NCBI GenBank assembly: GCA_010027915.1
Contig: RGUG01000001.1
Location: 1 to 21,772 of the forward strand
Length of the DNA stretch: 21,772 nt
DNA from: a bacterium
Lineage (GTDB): Bacteria > Margulisbacteria > Marinamargulisbacteria > SXXA01
Reading direction: 5' to 3'
The notes beneath the pieces were generated by a model. The model worked only from the letters and a program-made list of their open reading frames with translations, made no database searches and was not told the origin of the DNA. Position 1 is the first letter of the stretch. Each line of letters begins with the position of its first letter. This document shows, piece after piece, positions 14,862 to 21,772 of the stretch. Position numbers and translations under genes: made by a program.

Positions 14862-16057
14862 ACGACCAGCTCTATCATTTTTTCAAAAAAACCACTCATT
14901 ACCCAGAATTTCAGCTCTTTTTAAGTACCTATCGTCGCTTGCCGGCTCACCAATTTGCGTTGGTGAGGGTCAGCCACGGGGCCTTACAACGAGATGGGGC
15001 CGAATTGGCTGAATCATTGGCCATGATGCAACAGTTGGGTGTCATTCCCAGCGTCATCTTGGATACCAAATGGGATAGTTTTTTAGACCCCGAACAGGCG
15101 GTCGCGTCAGACCGAATCGCAGCCCGGCGTTTTTTGCCCATTGCCCAATTCTTTATTGAACAACTGCAGTATTTGGGTGCCAATGCCCGCATTGCCAATC
15201 CAGGGATTGAAATCAAATCTAAAATCAGCCAGTGGACCTGTGATGCCCATGATATCTTGGCCGCATTTCAAGAGGGCCTGATTCCAATTGTCTCGCCATT
15301 TGGGTATCGTGGCAAACGTAAGATGTACCTGAACGGCAGTGAACTAAGCCGCATGGTATTAGACACCGTAAACCCCAATAAATATATTTTAATCACCGAA
15401 TCAGACGGGTTAACTGATCAAGACGATGTGATGGTCCCATTTTTAAATTTATCCGAACGAAAAGAATACCAACACATCCAACCTGACCATAAAAGCATTT
15501 TGCGAGAAATTCGGTTGCAACTCAATCGAACCCCCGATGCGGCCGCCGTTATTACCCATGCCACCCATTTATTAAAAGAAATTTTTACGGTGAAAGGACA
15601 CGGAACGTTTATTAAACGATTCGCCATTTTATCCACCACCAAAATCAAAGAGGTCGATCAAACCAAATTAACCCAACTCATCGAAAACGCCTTTAAAAAA
15701 CGATTGGTAGATGGCTATTTTGACCACAAATTCAAAACCATCGTCTATGAAAAACACTACGAAGGGGCCGCCATTGTCAAGATGATTGAAGGGATTCCGT
15801 ATTTGGATAAAATTGCGGTTACCCAAGCAGCCGAAGGAACCGGTTTGGGCCGAACCTTATGGAATAAAATCAGCGAACAATACCCCACCCTGATCTGGCG
15901 ATCGACAACCATCAACCCCATGAATGCCTTTTATTTTCGAGAGTGTGACGGATGCATCAAAGGCAACCGGTGGATTGTGTATTGGCGCAATCTACCAGAA
16001 GCGGCCATTTTACCCATGGTCCATCGGGTCTCTACCATTCCCCCTACCCTTCGATGA
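14858..16057 (+). CDS. N-acetylglutamate synthase, amino-acid-kinase fold plus NAT domain (vertebrate type)
   Basis: A 399-residue two-domain protein. Residues 1 to about 240 match the amino-acid kinase fold, ending in FTVKGHGTFIKR. Residues about 245-399 match the NAT (GNAT) domain of vertebrate-type N-acetylglutamate synthase and of the Xanthomonas-type bifunctional synthase-kinase. The acetyl-CoA loop lies at YLDKIAV (Y315)...GTGLGRTLW, followed by WRSTTINPMNAFYF and WIVYW. It should make N-acetylglutamate for arginine synthesis. In the kinase half, the Lys-Gly-Gly start reads R37-V-S-H-G and no HGGG loop is seen, so kinase activity is unlikely. The fold may then serve for arginine sensing, as in vertebrate NAGS. 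The start is GTG, coupled to purE; the stop overlaps the protease start. Confidence 0.82.
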   Translation: MNDQLYHFFKKTTHYPEFQLFLSTYRRLPAHQFALVRVSHGALQRDGAELAESLAMMQQLGVIPSVILDTKWDSFLDPEQAVASDRIAARRFLPIAQFFIEQLQYLGANARIANPGIEIKSKISQWTCDAHDILAAFQEGLIPIVSPFGYRGKRKMYLNGSELSRMVLDTVNPNKYILITESDGLTDQDDVMVPFLNLSERKEYQHIQPDHKSILREIRLQLNRTPDAAAVITHATHLLKEIFTVKGHGTFIKRFAILSTTKIKEVDQTKLTQLIENAFKKRLVDGYFDHKFKTIVYEKHYEGAAIVKMIEGIPYLDKIAVTQAAEGTGLGRTLWNKISEQYPTLIWRSTTINPMNAFYFRECDGCIKGNRWIVYWRNLPEAAILPMVHRVSTIPPTLR

Positions 16058-18663
16058 AAAAGTGGTGGGCCCCAAGGCTATGGTACCTGTTGTTGTCACT
16101 GCTAATGATCATGGTTCCCATTCAGACCAAGGCCCAACAATATGTCCCCAACGACCTATTGGTCACCGTGGACCCCGACCAACTGAGCACCGTACTACCC
16201 CTGCTAAAGGCCACGTTTGGGGATAGTATTCAGATTCAAAGCCGGCGCTTTAATGCACTGAACCGATCGGTGTTACAAGTGTCAATTCGGGATGGACAGT
16301 CATTTGATCGCATCGTCAACACCCTCACCAAGTGGTCAGGAAAGGGAATCAAAGCGACCCAGAAAAACATGGTGTATTCCCTGTCATATGTGCCCAACGA
16401 CCCCTATCTGACGGGCCCATCCGGCAGTCTTAACGTGAATGGTAACGTCATTTATGGTCACAACCGTATCATTGACGCCACCACCGCATGGGACCACACA
16501 CAAGGAAATGGCTCGGTCATCATTGCCGTCATTGATACTGGCATCAACAGCCAACACCAAGAGTTGGCCACCCAACAGTGGACCAATACCCAAGAAATAC
16601 CCAACGATTATATCGACAATGACAACAATTCCTACATTGATGACGTGCATGGATACAATACCCATGCCCTATCCAACCAAATCGATGACGACTATGGACA
16701 TGGGTCACATGTCAGTGGCCTGGTGGCAGGCAAACTCAACAACGGGATCGGAAGTGCGGGGGTATGTCCTGGCTGCAAGATCATGACCATCAAAGCCAAT
16801 CCGTCACGCAGTGGGAGCTTTACTACCCTGTCGCTCATCACCGGCATTGAGTATGCCATCGCCAACAAGGCCACCATCATCAACATGAGTTTGGGAGGAA
16901 GTTCACCGGCCAACAACTTACCCATCGAAGACCAGCTATTTGAATCCAGTATCGCCACGGCGGTCGCCGCCGGCATACCCGTGGTGGTGGCCGCCGGCAA
17001 TGAACATCAAAATATCGATGGGTTTATGTCATACGGCACACTCATGCGACAGATACCCGCCAGTTTTTCCACCGTTATCAGCGTCTCTGCCACCAAAGGA
17101 CAAACCTTCGACACTGATTACAGCAACTTCGGATCATCGATCGATATTGCCGCTCCCGGCACCTATTTGGTATCTGCCAGTGCCAATCAGTCCAGTACCG
17201 ACGTGGTGATAATGCGTGGCACCTCGATGGCGTCCCCCGTGGTAGCAGGTGCCATCGGACTGCTCTACAGCATCGCCCCCCAAATGAACCGACTCAATGC
17301 CACCGAATTGATCAAAAAAACGGCCATCGATCAAGGGGTCGCAGGAACCGATATTTATTATGGGGCCGGCTTACTGCAAATCGGAAGCGCGGTATCGGCT
17401 TTGGCCACCGATACCACGGCCCCAGTGGTGACCTTTTTATCCAACACCCAATTACAAAAAGGAATCCCCACCACCGTGCAATTGCGAGTGAGTGACAATG
17501 TCACCCCGTTTTGTGCGGTATCGATCAGTGCCAATTATCTGATCAATGGGGTGGTATCCACGCGACAACGACCGCCCATGCTAACCGGGTCACCCCTCAG
17601 CATCACCTTGTATCCAAGCCCCAATCATACCGCCATCCAACTCGAGGGGATTGCCACCGATGTGATGGGCCTGTCAACCGTGATTACTATTCCCCTGACA
17701 GTGGGTGATTTATTAGGACCCGTTGTCACACTAGGACCAACCCCCACTGACGACCAATTATCAGGCAAGGTAGTAGTCGGGATATCAGATGAAAGCGGGG
17801 TTGATTTTACCCACCTTTCGACAGAATGGGTGATACCAAATTCACCCCCTATCGTACGATCGGTAGCCAGCCATCCAGGATTGTTTGTCATTCAGGCACC
17901 CACAGTCAGCATCACATTGGATCACCCCAACGTCGCCACTTTGCTACGTGAGGCGTCAGTATTTCGGATCGTGGCCAGGGATACCCTGGGTAACACCAGC
18001 ACCCACAACCTAACCGTGGGCAGTGACGCCGCCCCCGTGATTCAGTTTGTTAGCCTTCCCCCCCTTGGCATCTACCCCAGTGAACCGGTACGGGCCACCA
18101 TGACCGATGCCAATGGGTTGGCCACCAGTAGTATTCAAGTGGTGATCAGCAGCCCCGGGTATCTCAATACATTAACACCCAGTACCCACCCTGATGCCTT
18201 TGGCATTACCTTTCCAACTGTGACCATCCACTTACCGGATCTGACCATGTACCCTCAAATAGACCTCACCCTGGCCGGCAGCGACCGGATGGGGGTACGT
18301 AGCACCGCATCGGTCACCATCGTCAACGAAGGGGGGCTCACGGGCCCCGTTTCGGGCGGGCATCATTTGCTGATTTACCCCAATCCGATCCAATCAATGG
18401 ACACCGCCCCAGTGGCGGCCTACACATTGCGTTACCCAGCCAATCGCGGTACCCTTTCGCTATACGATAGTAACCGGCGACAGGTGGGTAGTGTCCCCAT
18501 GAGCATGGGACAATTAACACAGGGATACCATGAGGTATCATTGGCGGGATTGGGTGTTCAAGGCGTCGGAAACGGGGTTTATTTGCTGGTAGCAAGTATC
18601 GAATCAGCCCAACACAAGGCCATCATCAAACAACGGATGGCTATTATCAAGAACGGAGATTAG
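16054..18663 (+). CDS. Secreted subtilisin-like serine protease (S8) with T9SS-like C-terminal sorting domain
   Basis: An 869-residue secreted protease. A signal peptide (KK, then a long hydrophobic core, cleavage probably after TKA near residue 27) is followed by a propeptide-like region to about residue 110. The S8 domain follows, with catalytic D161 (VIDTGIN), H216 (YGHGSHVSG), oxyanion N316 (AAGNE) and S391 (GTSMASP). About residues 455-765 are beta-rich modules with recurring phrases such as TTAPVVTFLS and GPVVTLGPTP, probably Ig-like. The end, from YPNP (775-778) through GNGVYLLV to a basic tail, has the pattern of type A T9SS sorting domains or related FlgD-type Ig tails. The start at 16054 (ATGA overlap) is preferred because the signal peptide begins there. 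Confidence 0.9.
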   Translation: MKKWWAPRLWYLLLSLLMIMVPIQTKAQQYVPNDLLVTVDPDQLSTVLPLLKATFGDSIQIQSRRFNALNRSVLQVSIRDGQSFDRIVNTLTKWSGKGIKATQKNMVYSLSYVPNDPYLTGPSGSLNVNGNVIYGHNRIIDATTAWDHTQGNGSVIIAVIDTGINSQHQELATQQWTNTQEIPNDYIDNDNNSYIDDVHGYNTHALSNQIDDDYGHGSHVSGLVAGKLNNGIGSAGVCPGCKIMTIKANPSRSGSFTTLSLITGIEYAIANKATIINMSLGGSSPANNLPIEDQLFESSIATAVAAGIPVVVAAGNEHQNIDGFMSYGTLMRQIPASFSTVISVSATKGQTFDTDYSNFGSSIDIAAPGTYLVSASANQSSTDVVIMRGTSMASPVVAGAIGLLYSIAPQMNRLNATELIKKTAIDQGVAGTDIYYGAGLLQIGSAVSALATDTTAPVVTFLSNTQLQKGIPTTVQLRVSDNVTPFCAVSISANYLINGVVSTRQRPPMLTGSPLSITLYPSPNHTAIQLEGIATDVMGLSTVITIPLTVGDLLGPVVTLGPTPTDDQLSGKVVVGISDESGVDFTHLSTEWVIPNSPPIVRSVASHPGLFVIQAPTVSITLDHPNVATLLREASVFRIVARDTLGNTSTHNLTVGSDAAPVIQFVSLPPLGIYPSEPVRATMTDANGLATSSIQVVISSPGYLNTLTPSTHPDAFGITFPTVTIHLPDLTMYPQIDLTLAGSDRMGVRSTASVTIVNEGGLTGPVSGGHHLLIYPNPIQSMDTAPVAAYTLRYPANRGTLSLYDSNRRQVGSVPMSMGQLTQGYHEVSLAGLGVQGVGNGVYLLVASIESAQHKAIIKQRMAIIKNGD

Positions 18664-18664
18664 G

Positions 18665-18841
18665 ATGGCACGACCACGCACACCCACCCAGCGACGATGG
18701 GTCAAATTGTTGGGACTGGTTCTGGTATTATTCCTTATTAAATCGGGATTTGATTATTTATCCTCTGAAGGAAACCCAATGGATACCCTGGTATTCAAAC
18801 TCAGATCGGCGGTATCGCCGTCCAAACCAAAGAACAAATAA
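18665..18841 (+). CDS. Small membrane-anchor ORF, probably the N-terminal part of the next gene
   Basis: A 58-codon open frame with a good ribosome site (CGGAG at 18654-18658, six bases before the ATG), starting one base after the protease stop. It encodes a short basic start (ARPRTPTQRR) and one clear membrane helix (about residues 14-32), then SSEGNP. From about residue 39 the frame leads to a Lys/Pro-rich end and a stop at 18839-18841. The neighbouring -1 frame is open from 18769 and reads on as NGYPGIQTQIGG into the DUF3298/DUF4163 domain. I infer that the two frames form one protein of about 255 residues. This would be joined by programmed -1 frameshifting or broken by a real or sequencing indel. 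A separate micro-protein is the alternative. Confidence 0.6.
   Translation: MARPRTPTQRRWVKLLGLVLVLFLIKSGFDYLSSEGNPMDTLVFKLRSAVSPSKPKNK
18772..18778 (+). promoter_or_regulatory. Candidate -1 ribosomal frameshift heptamer A AAC CCA
   Basis: In the frame of the 18665 ORF the codons read AAC CCA after an A, which fits the X XXY YYZ pattern. It is the only such heptamer in the 70-bp zone (18769-18838) where both frames are open. A slip back by one base joins the membrane anchor to the DUF3298/DUF4163 frame. A CCC second triplet is not a favoured slippery sequence in bacteria, and I see no strong downstream stem, so an indel remains possible. Confidence 0.35.
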
Positions 18842-18864
18842 TTCAACTGGGGTATTACGGGGAC

Positions 18865-19431
18865 ATGGTCAAACGGGCCCCGCTCAACCAGTTGCTACAG
18901 TCTTACCATGACGCCTTCACCCAACAAGTCATCCGTGCCCTAAAAACAGACAGTCAACGGCTGATGGGCATCATTCCCACGGCATCGATCACCGATGAGG
19001 TAACGGTTACATTGGTCATCACAGGGGAAGTGGCTTATTTTTCAAAATCCTTGTGTTCAGTCAGATACCGTGCCCATTGGGAATACGACGGGTATCCAGA
19101 GGAGACCCGTCACCAACGGGGAGGGATTGTATTGGACTTACTGAACCACCGTCGAATGACATTAAAAGACGTCCTGGGGTATCCGTACAAAGACCACATG
19201 ATGCAGCTATGGGGAATCATCGAACAGGAATTAGGAATGGCGGGCAAAAACCCATCACAGTATGGGTTGTATACCCACGATCCTGGCTTTTATTTGTCTC
19301 CTATGGGTCTTATTGTGGTCAATCTTAGTACCCAGCCCGAACAAGACCCCATGGACATCCGAATTGGATACCGAGAACACCCCTCGCTCTTTAAGGCCCA
19401 GGGAAACCTCAAGCATTTGGTCACACCCTAA
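18865..19431 (+). CDS. DUF3298/DUF4163 (RsiV/PdaC-like extracytoplasmic) domain protein
   Basis: From the first ATG in this frame the protein has 188 residues. It resembles the DUF4163-DUF3298 pair found in RsiV and in some polysaccharide deacetylases. The visible signs are SVRYRAHWEYDG, HRRMTLKDVLG and the DUF3298-like end FYLSPMGLIVVN...IRIGYREH. The ATG at 18865 is poorly placed: GGGG lies only two bases before it. Convincing protein sequence (GYPGIQTQIGG, QIIQLGYYGD) continues upstream in frame to 18769, where the frame closes. The true N-terminus is probably the membrane anchor at 18665 in the other frame. There is no sigma factor nearby and the predicted cytoplasmic part is too short for an anti-sigma domain, so the role is unknown. 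The stop overlaps the pcrA start (TAATG). Confidence 0.72.
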   Translation: MVKRAPLNQLLQSYHDAFTQQVIRALKTDSQRLMGIIPTASITDEVTVTLVITGEVAYFSKSLCSVRYRAHWEYDGYPEETRHQRGGIVLDLLNHRRMTLKDVLGYPYKDHMMQLWGIIEQELGMAGKNPSQYGLYTHDPGFYLSPMGLIVVNLSTQPEQDPMDIRIGYREHPSLFKAQGNLKHLVTP

Positions 19432-21557
19432 TGGGACGCCCCGTGCTTAATGCCCCGCAACAACAAGCCGTGACCCATTTTGGAGGTCCCCTGTTGGTCA
19501 TCGCCGGTGCCGGGGCGGGTAAAACCTTGGTATTAACCCAACGGATGTTGTTTTTTATTCACCAAATGGGGATTCCGGGTGACCGAATACTGGCCATTAC
19601 CTTTACCAACAAAGCAGCCGCCGAAATGAAAGAGCGTACCCATGCCCAGTTAGCACACGACACGCCACGGCCATTTATTGGCACCTTCCACTCCTTTTGT
19701 CACCATGTGCTACGGCGATCCATTGGGTCATTGGGCCGATCCCCCCACTTTACGATCATCGACACCTATGACCAAACCAAGTTGATGAAGCAATTGATTG
19801 CCCACCATCAACTGAACGATGAAAAGTACCAACCCGCCTGGGTATTGGGCATCATTGACCGTTTAAAAAACGCCATGATATCGCCCGAAAGTTATGCCAG
19901 AGACCCCCAAATGGACCGGGTCATCGCCAGCATGTATGAGGCCTACCAGGCAGCATTGTGGGCACAAAACGCATTGGATTTTAATGATTTGATCGCCCTA
20001 ACCGTTACACTCCTGCAACGCGACCCGTCTGTCTTATCCTCGTATCAAGACCAATATTATGTGATGTTGGTCGACGAATACCAAGACACCAACCCATCCC
20101 AATTTGCATTGTTGCATTTGTTATCACAAAAATACCGCAACATTACCGCCGTGGGCGATTTTGACCAGTCTATTTATTCATGGCGGGGGGCCTCGGTGCA
20201 TACCTTGTTACAATTTGAGTCCCATTTTCCGGATGCCACCGTCATTAAATTAGAAGAAAATTACCGCTCAACCCAAACCATCCTATCGGCGGCCAATGCC
20301 TTAATCGCCCACAACACCCAACGAAAAGAAAAAACATTATGGACCCAACGAGACAAAGGGGTCGCCCTTCCCATTCTGGCGTGTGAGGACGAATGGGACG
20401 AAGCCAAACGGATCACCCAACTCATTCAAACCCATCTTCAACAAGGACGTCCGCCACAAGATATCGCCATATTGGTTCGAACCAATGCCCAAACCCGGGT
20501 CATTGAAAAATCGTTGTCCATGTATCAGATTCCTTATATGGTGATTGGGGGATTTGCCTTTATGGACCGTGCCGAAATCAAAGACATCGGGGCCTATTTA
20601 CGCTGTCTACTCAACCCGCATGACAACGCCGCAGTGATCAGGGCCTTGGGGGCCCCACCCCGTGGGATTGGGCAAACCAGTATTGAAAAACTAATGGCCA
20701 ACGCCCTGGAAAAACAGCTCAGCATAGCCCAACTGGTGGCAACGTCCCCCCCCCTATTAACCAGCCGACAGTGGGGTATTTTAGAGGGGTTTTTTGAAGA
20801 CCTGGCACGATGGCAACGGTGGTTAACCGATCACTCAGGTCCCACCCCCATTGCAGACTTGATTCGCCAAATCGTCAGCGATACCCATTATGACGAGGCG
20901 ACACAAAAAGAAAAGGGAGGAGCAGACCGATTGGAGGTCATCGATGAGCTGATCCATTTGGCCACCGAAGAACTCACCAGCCTGGACGATTTTGTGAGTG
21001 GACTTAGTTTGGGGGGGGGGAAATCGGAGCGCACCACAGAAGCCGTCAACATCTTAACCTTGCACCATGCCAAAGGCTTGGAATACCCCATTGTGTTTTT
21101 AACTGGGATGGAGCAAGGCATCCTACCCCATTTCCGATCCATACGGGATGGGGATATCGAAGAAGAACGTCGGTTATGTTACGTCGGTATTACCCGTGGA
21201 AAAGAACAGGTCACCCTTAGCTATGCAGCCAGTCGAATGGTTCAGGGCGACAAACGACGGTCAAGCCCCTCTCAATTTTTGGACGAACTACCAGATGAGC
21301 TGGTAGAGCGACCCCCTGACCACAAAAAAACCAGTCCCGGTTGGCCGCCTCGTTCGGAGCGGAAACCAGCCCTATCGCAGGCAGCCGCCCATTCCCCCGT
21401 CCACTATGCCTTGCATGATCGTGTCCGACACAGCCGATGGGGAGATGGGCACATCGTGGCCATTCATGGCGAAGGCGATGAGGCCGTATTGACCATTTCA
21501 TTTGGTGGAAGCGTCAAACGATTGATGGTCAAATATGCCCCCTTATCACGTACCTAA
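19431..21557 (+). CDS. pcrA: ATP-dependent DNA helicase PcrA/UvrD
   Basis: A 708-residue superfamily 1A 3'-5' helicase used in repair and in clearing protein-bound DNA. Motifs are in order: LNAPQQQAV (Q motif), Walker A AGAGAGKT (Lys 31), ITFTNKAAAEM, GTFHSFCHHVLR, Walker B VDEYQDTN (D215, E216), GDFDQSIYSWRGA, LEENYRST, TLHHAKGLEYPIVFLTG, EEERRLCYVGITR. The C-terminal part YALHDRVRHSRWGDGHIV...ISFGGSVKRLMVKYAPL is the Tudor-like RNA-polymerase-binding domain of PcrA. The CDS carries a run of ten G (21011-21020) and nine C (20746-20754). The start shares one base with the upstream stop (TAATG). It appears to be the last gene of the run; the 95-bp repeats follow 26 bp after its stop. Confidence 0.95.
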   Translation: MGRPVLNAPQQQAVTHFGGPLLVIAGAGAGKTLVLTQRMLFFIHQMGIPGDRILAITFTNKAAAEMKERTHAQLAHDTPRPFIGTFHSFCHHVLRRSIGSLGRSPHFTIIDTYDQTKLMKQLIAHHQLNDEKYQPAWVLGIIDRLKNAMISPESYARDPQMDRVIASMYEAYQAALWAQNALDFNDLIALTVTLLQRDPSVLSSYQDQYYVMLVDEYQDTNPSQFALLHLLSQKYRNITAVGDFDQSIYSWRGASVHTLLQFESHFPDATVIKLEENYRSTQTILSAANALIAHNTQRKEKTLWTQRDKGVALPILACEDEWDEAKRITQLIQTHLQQGRPPQDIAILVRTNAQTRVIEKSLSMYQIPYMVIGGFAFMDRAEIKDIGAYLRCLLNPHDNAAVIRALGAPPRGIGQTSIEKLMANALEKQLSIAQLVATSPPLLTSRQWGILEGFFEDLARWQRWLTDHSGPTPIADLIRQIVSDTHYDEATQKEKGGADRLEVIDELIHLATEELTSLDDFVSGLSLGGGKSERTTEAVNILTLHHAKGLEYPIVFLTGMEQGILPHFRSIRDGDIEEERRLCYVGITRGKEQVTLSYAASRMVQGDKRRSSPSQFLDELPDELVERPPDHKKTSPGWPPRSERKPALSQAAAHSPVHYALHDRVRHSRWGDGHIVAIHGEGDEAVLTISFGGSVKRLMVKYAPLSRT

Positions 21558-21583
21558 TCCATCCGGGGTCCCAGTACCGGCAT

Positions 21584-21772
21584 AAACCGCCACCGGGATT
21601 GATGGTGACACCGTCTCAACTACAGTAGAATCAGGGCCCCCGTTTGAAGGTAACACCACCATTGGGTCTACCCATTACAAACCACCACCGGGATTGATGG
21701 TGACACAGTCTCAACTACAGTAGGATCAGGGCCCCCGTTTGAAGGTAACACCACCATTGGGTCTACCCATTA
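21584..21772 (+). repeat. Tandem 95-bp repeat, two copies, cut by the window end
   Basis: Copy 1 is 21584-21678 and copy 2 is 21679-21772 (one base short). They differ at three positions (21589 G/A, the CC/CA in GACACM, GA/GG after CAGTA). Each unit contains small inverted repeats: CACC/GGTG around GGGATTGAT, and GGGT-CT-ACCC. The array probably continues beyond the window. In each copy one frame is open and reads GIDGDTVSTTV and GPPFEGNTTIGSTH. The 95-bp period puts the copies in different frames, and TAA precedes copy 1, so no gene is called. Confidence 0.9.

Noticed and set aside
15952..16053. Upstream in-frame extension of the S8 protease
   Set aside because: It would overlap the N-acetylglutamate synthase gene by about 100 bp and bury the clear signal peptide that begins at 16054.
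21584..21772. CRISPR-like repeat
   Set aside because: The 95-bp units are directly adjacent with no unique spacers, and there are no cas genes.

Overview
The window looks like chromosomal housekeeping DNA from a Gram-negative (diderm) bacterium of an uncultivated or poorly sampled lineage. This rests on an MsbA-like exporter, a secreted protease with a type-IX-secretion-like C-terminal tail, a DXS with Chlamydia/Planctomycetes-like motifs, and a vertebrate-type N-acetylglutamate synthase. A Margulisbacteria-like or other candidate-phylum origin is only my guess; the sequence does not settle it. Base composition is near half G+C by eye, with long G or C runs and frequent TTG, GGG, CCC and GCC codons. 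Genes are packed tightly, and most junctions are ATGA, GTGA or TAATG overlaps.

Layout. (1) 1-6393, plus strand, one apparent operon: end of xseA, xseB, ispA, a divergent-PAP2 membrane protein, dxs, a tRNA-dihydrouridine synthase, an all-alpha dimeric dUTPase, ispH and a divergent HisI-like protein. The xseB-ispA-dxs order matches the known E. coli arrangement. ispA, dxs and ispH place three isoprenoid-precursor steps together. (2) 6336-9130, minus strand: tRNA-Leu(CAA) with its own promoter, an MsbA-type ABC exporter and a SUMT-type cobA. cobA runs tail-to-tail into the hisI-like gene with a 58-bp antisense overlap. (3) 9131-10082: a 952-bp stretch without a recognisable gene, the only long gap in the window. 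It holds the tRNA promoter, a foldable segment at 9485-9660, two short tandem duplications and a hairpin just before leuA. (4) 10083-21557, plus strand: leuA, leuB, 5-formyl-THF cyclo-ligase, purK, purE, N-acetylglutamate synthase, a secreted subtilase, a DUF3298/DUF4163 protein split across two frames, and pcrA. (5) 21584-21772: two copies of a 95-bp tandem repeat, cut by the window end.

The best leads for new biology are four. The DUF3298 gene is broken exactly where a -1 slippery heptamer (A AAC CCA) would rejoin a membrane anchor to its domain. The HisI-like enzyme has all three Mg-binding Asp positions replaced, while its Zn cysteines are kept. The N-acetylglutamate synthase has lost the kinase hallmarks of its amino-acid-kinase half. 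The gene-free gap may encode a structured RNA. I did not find a clear defence system, CRISPR array, prophage or insertion sequence.
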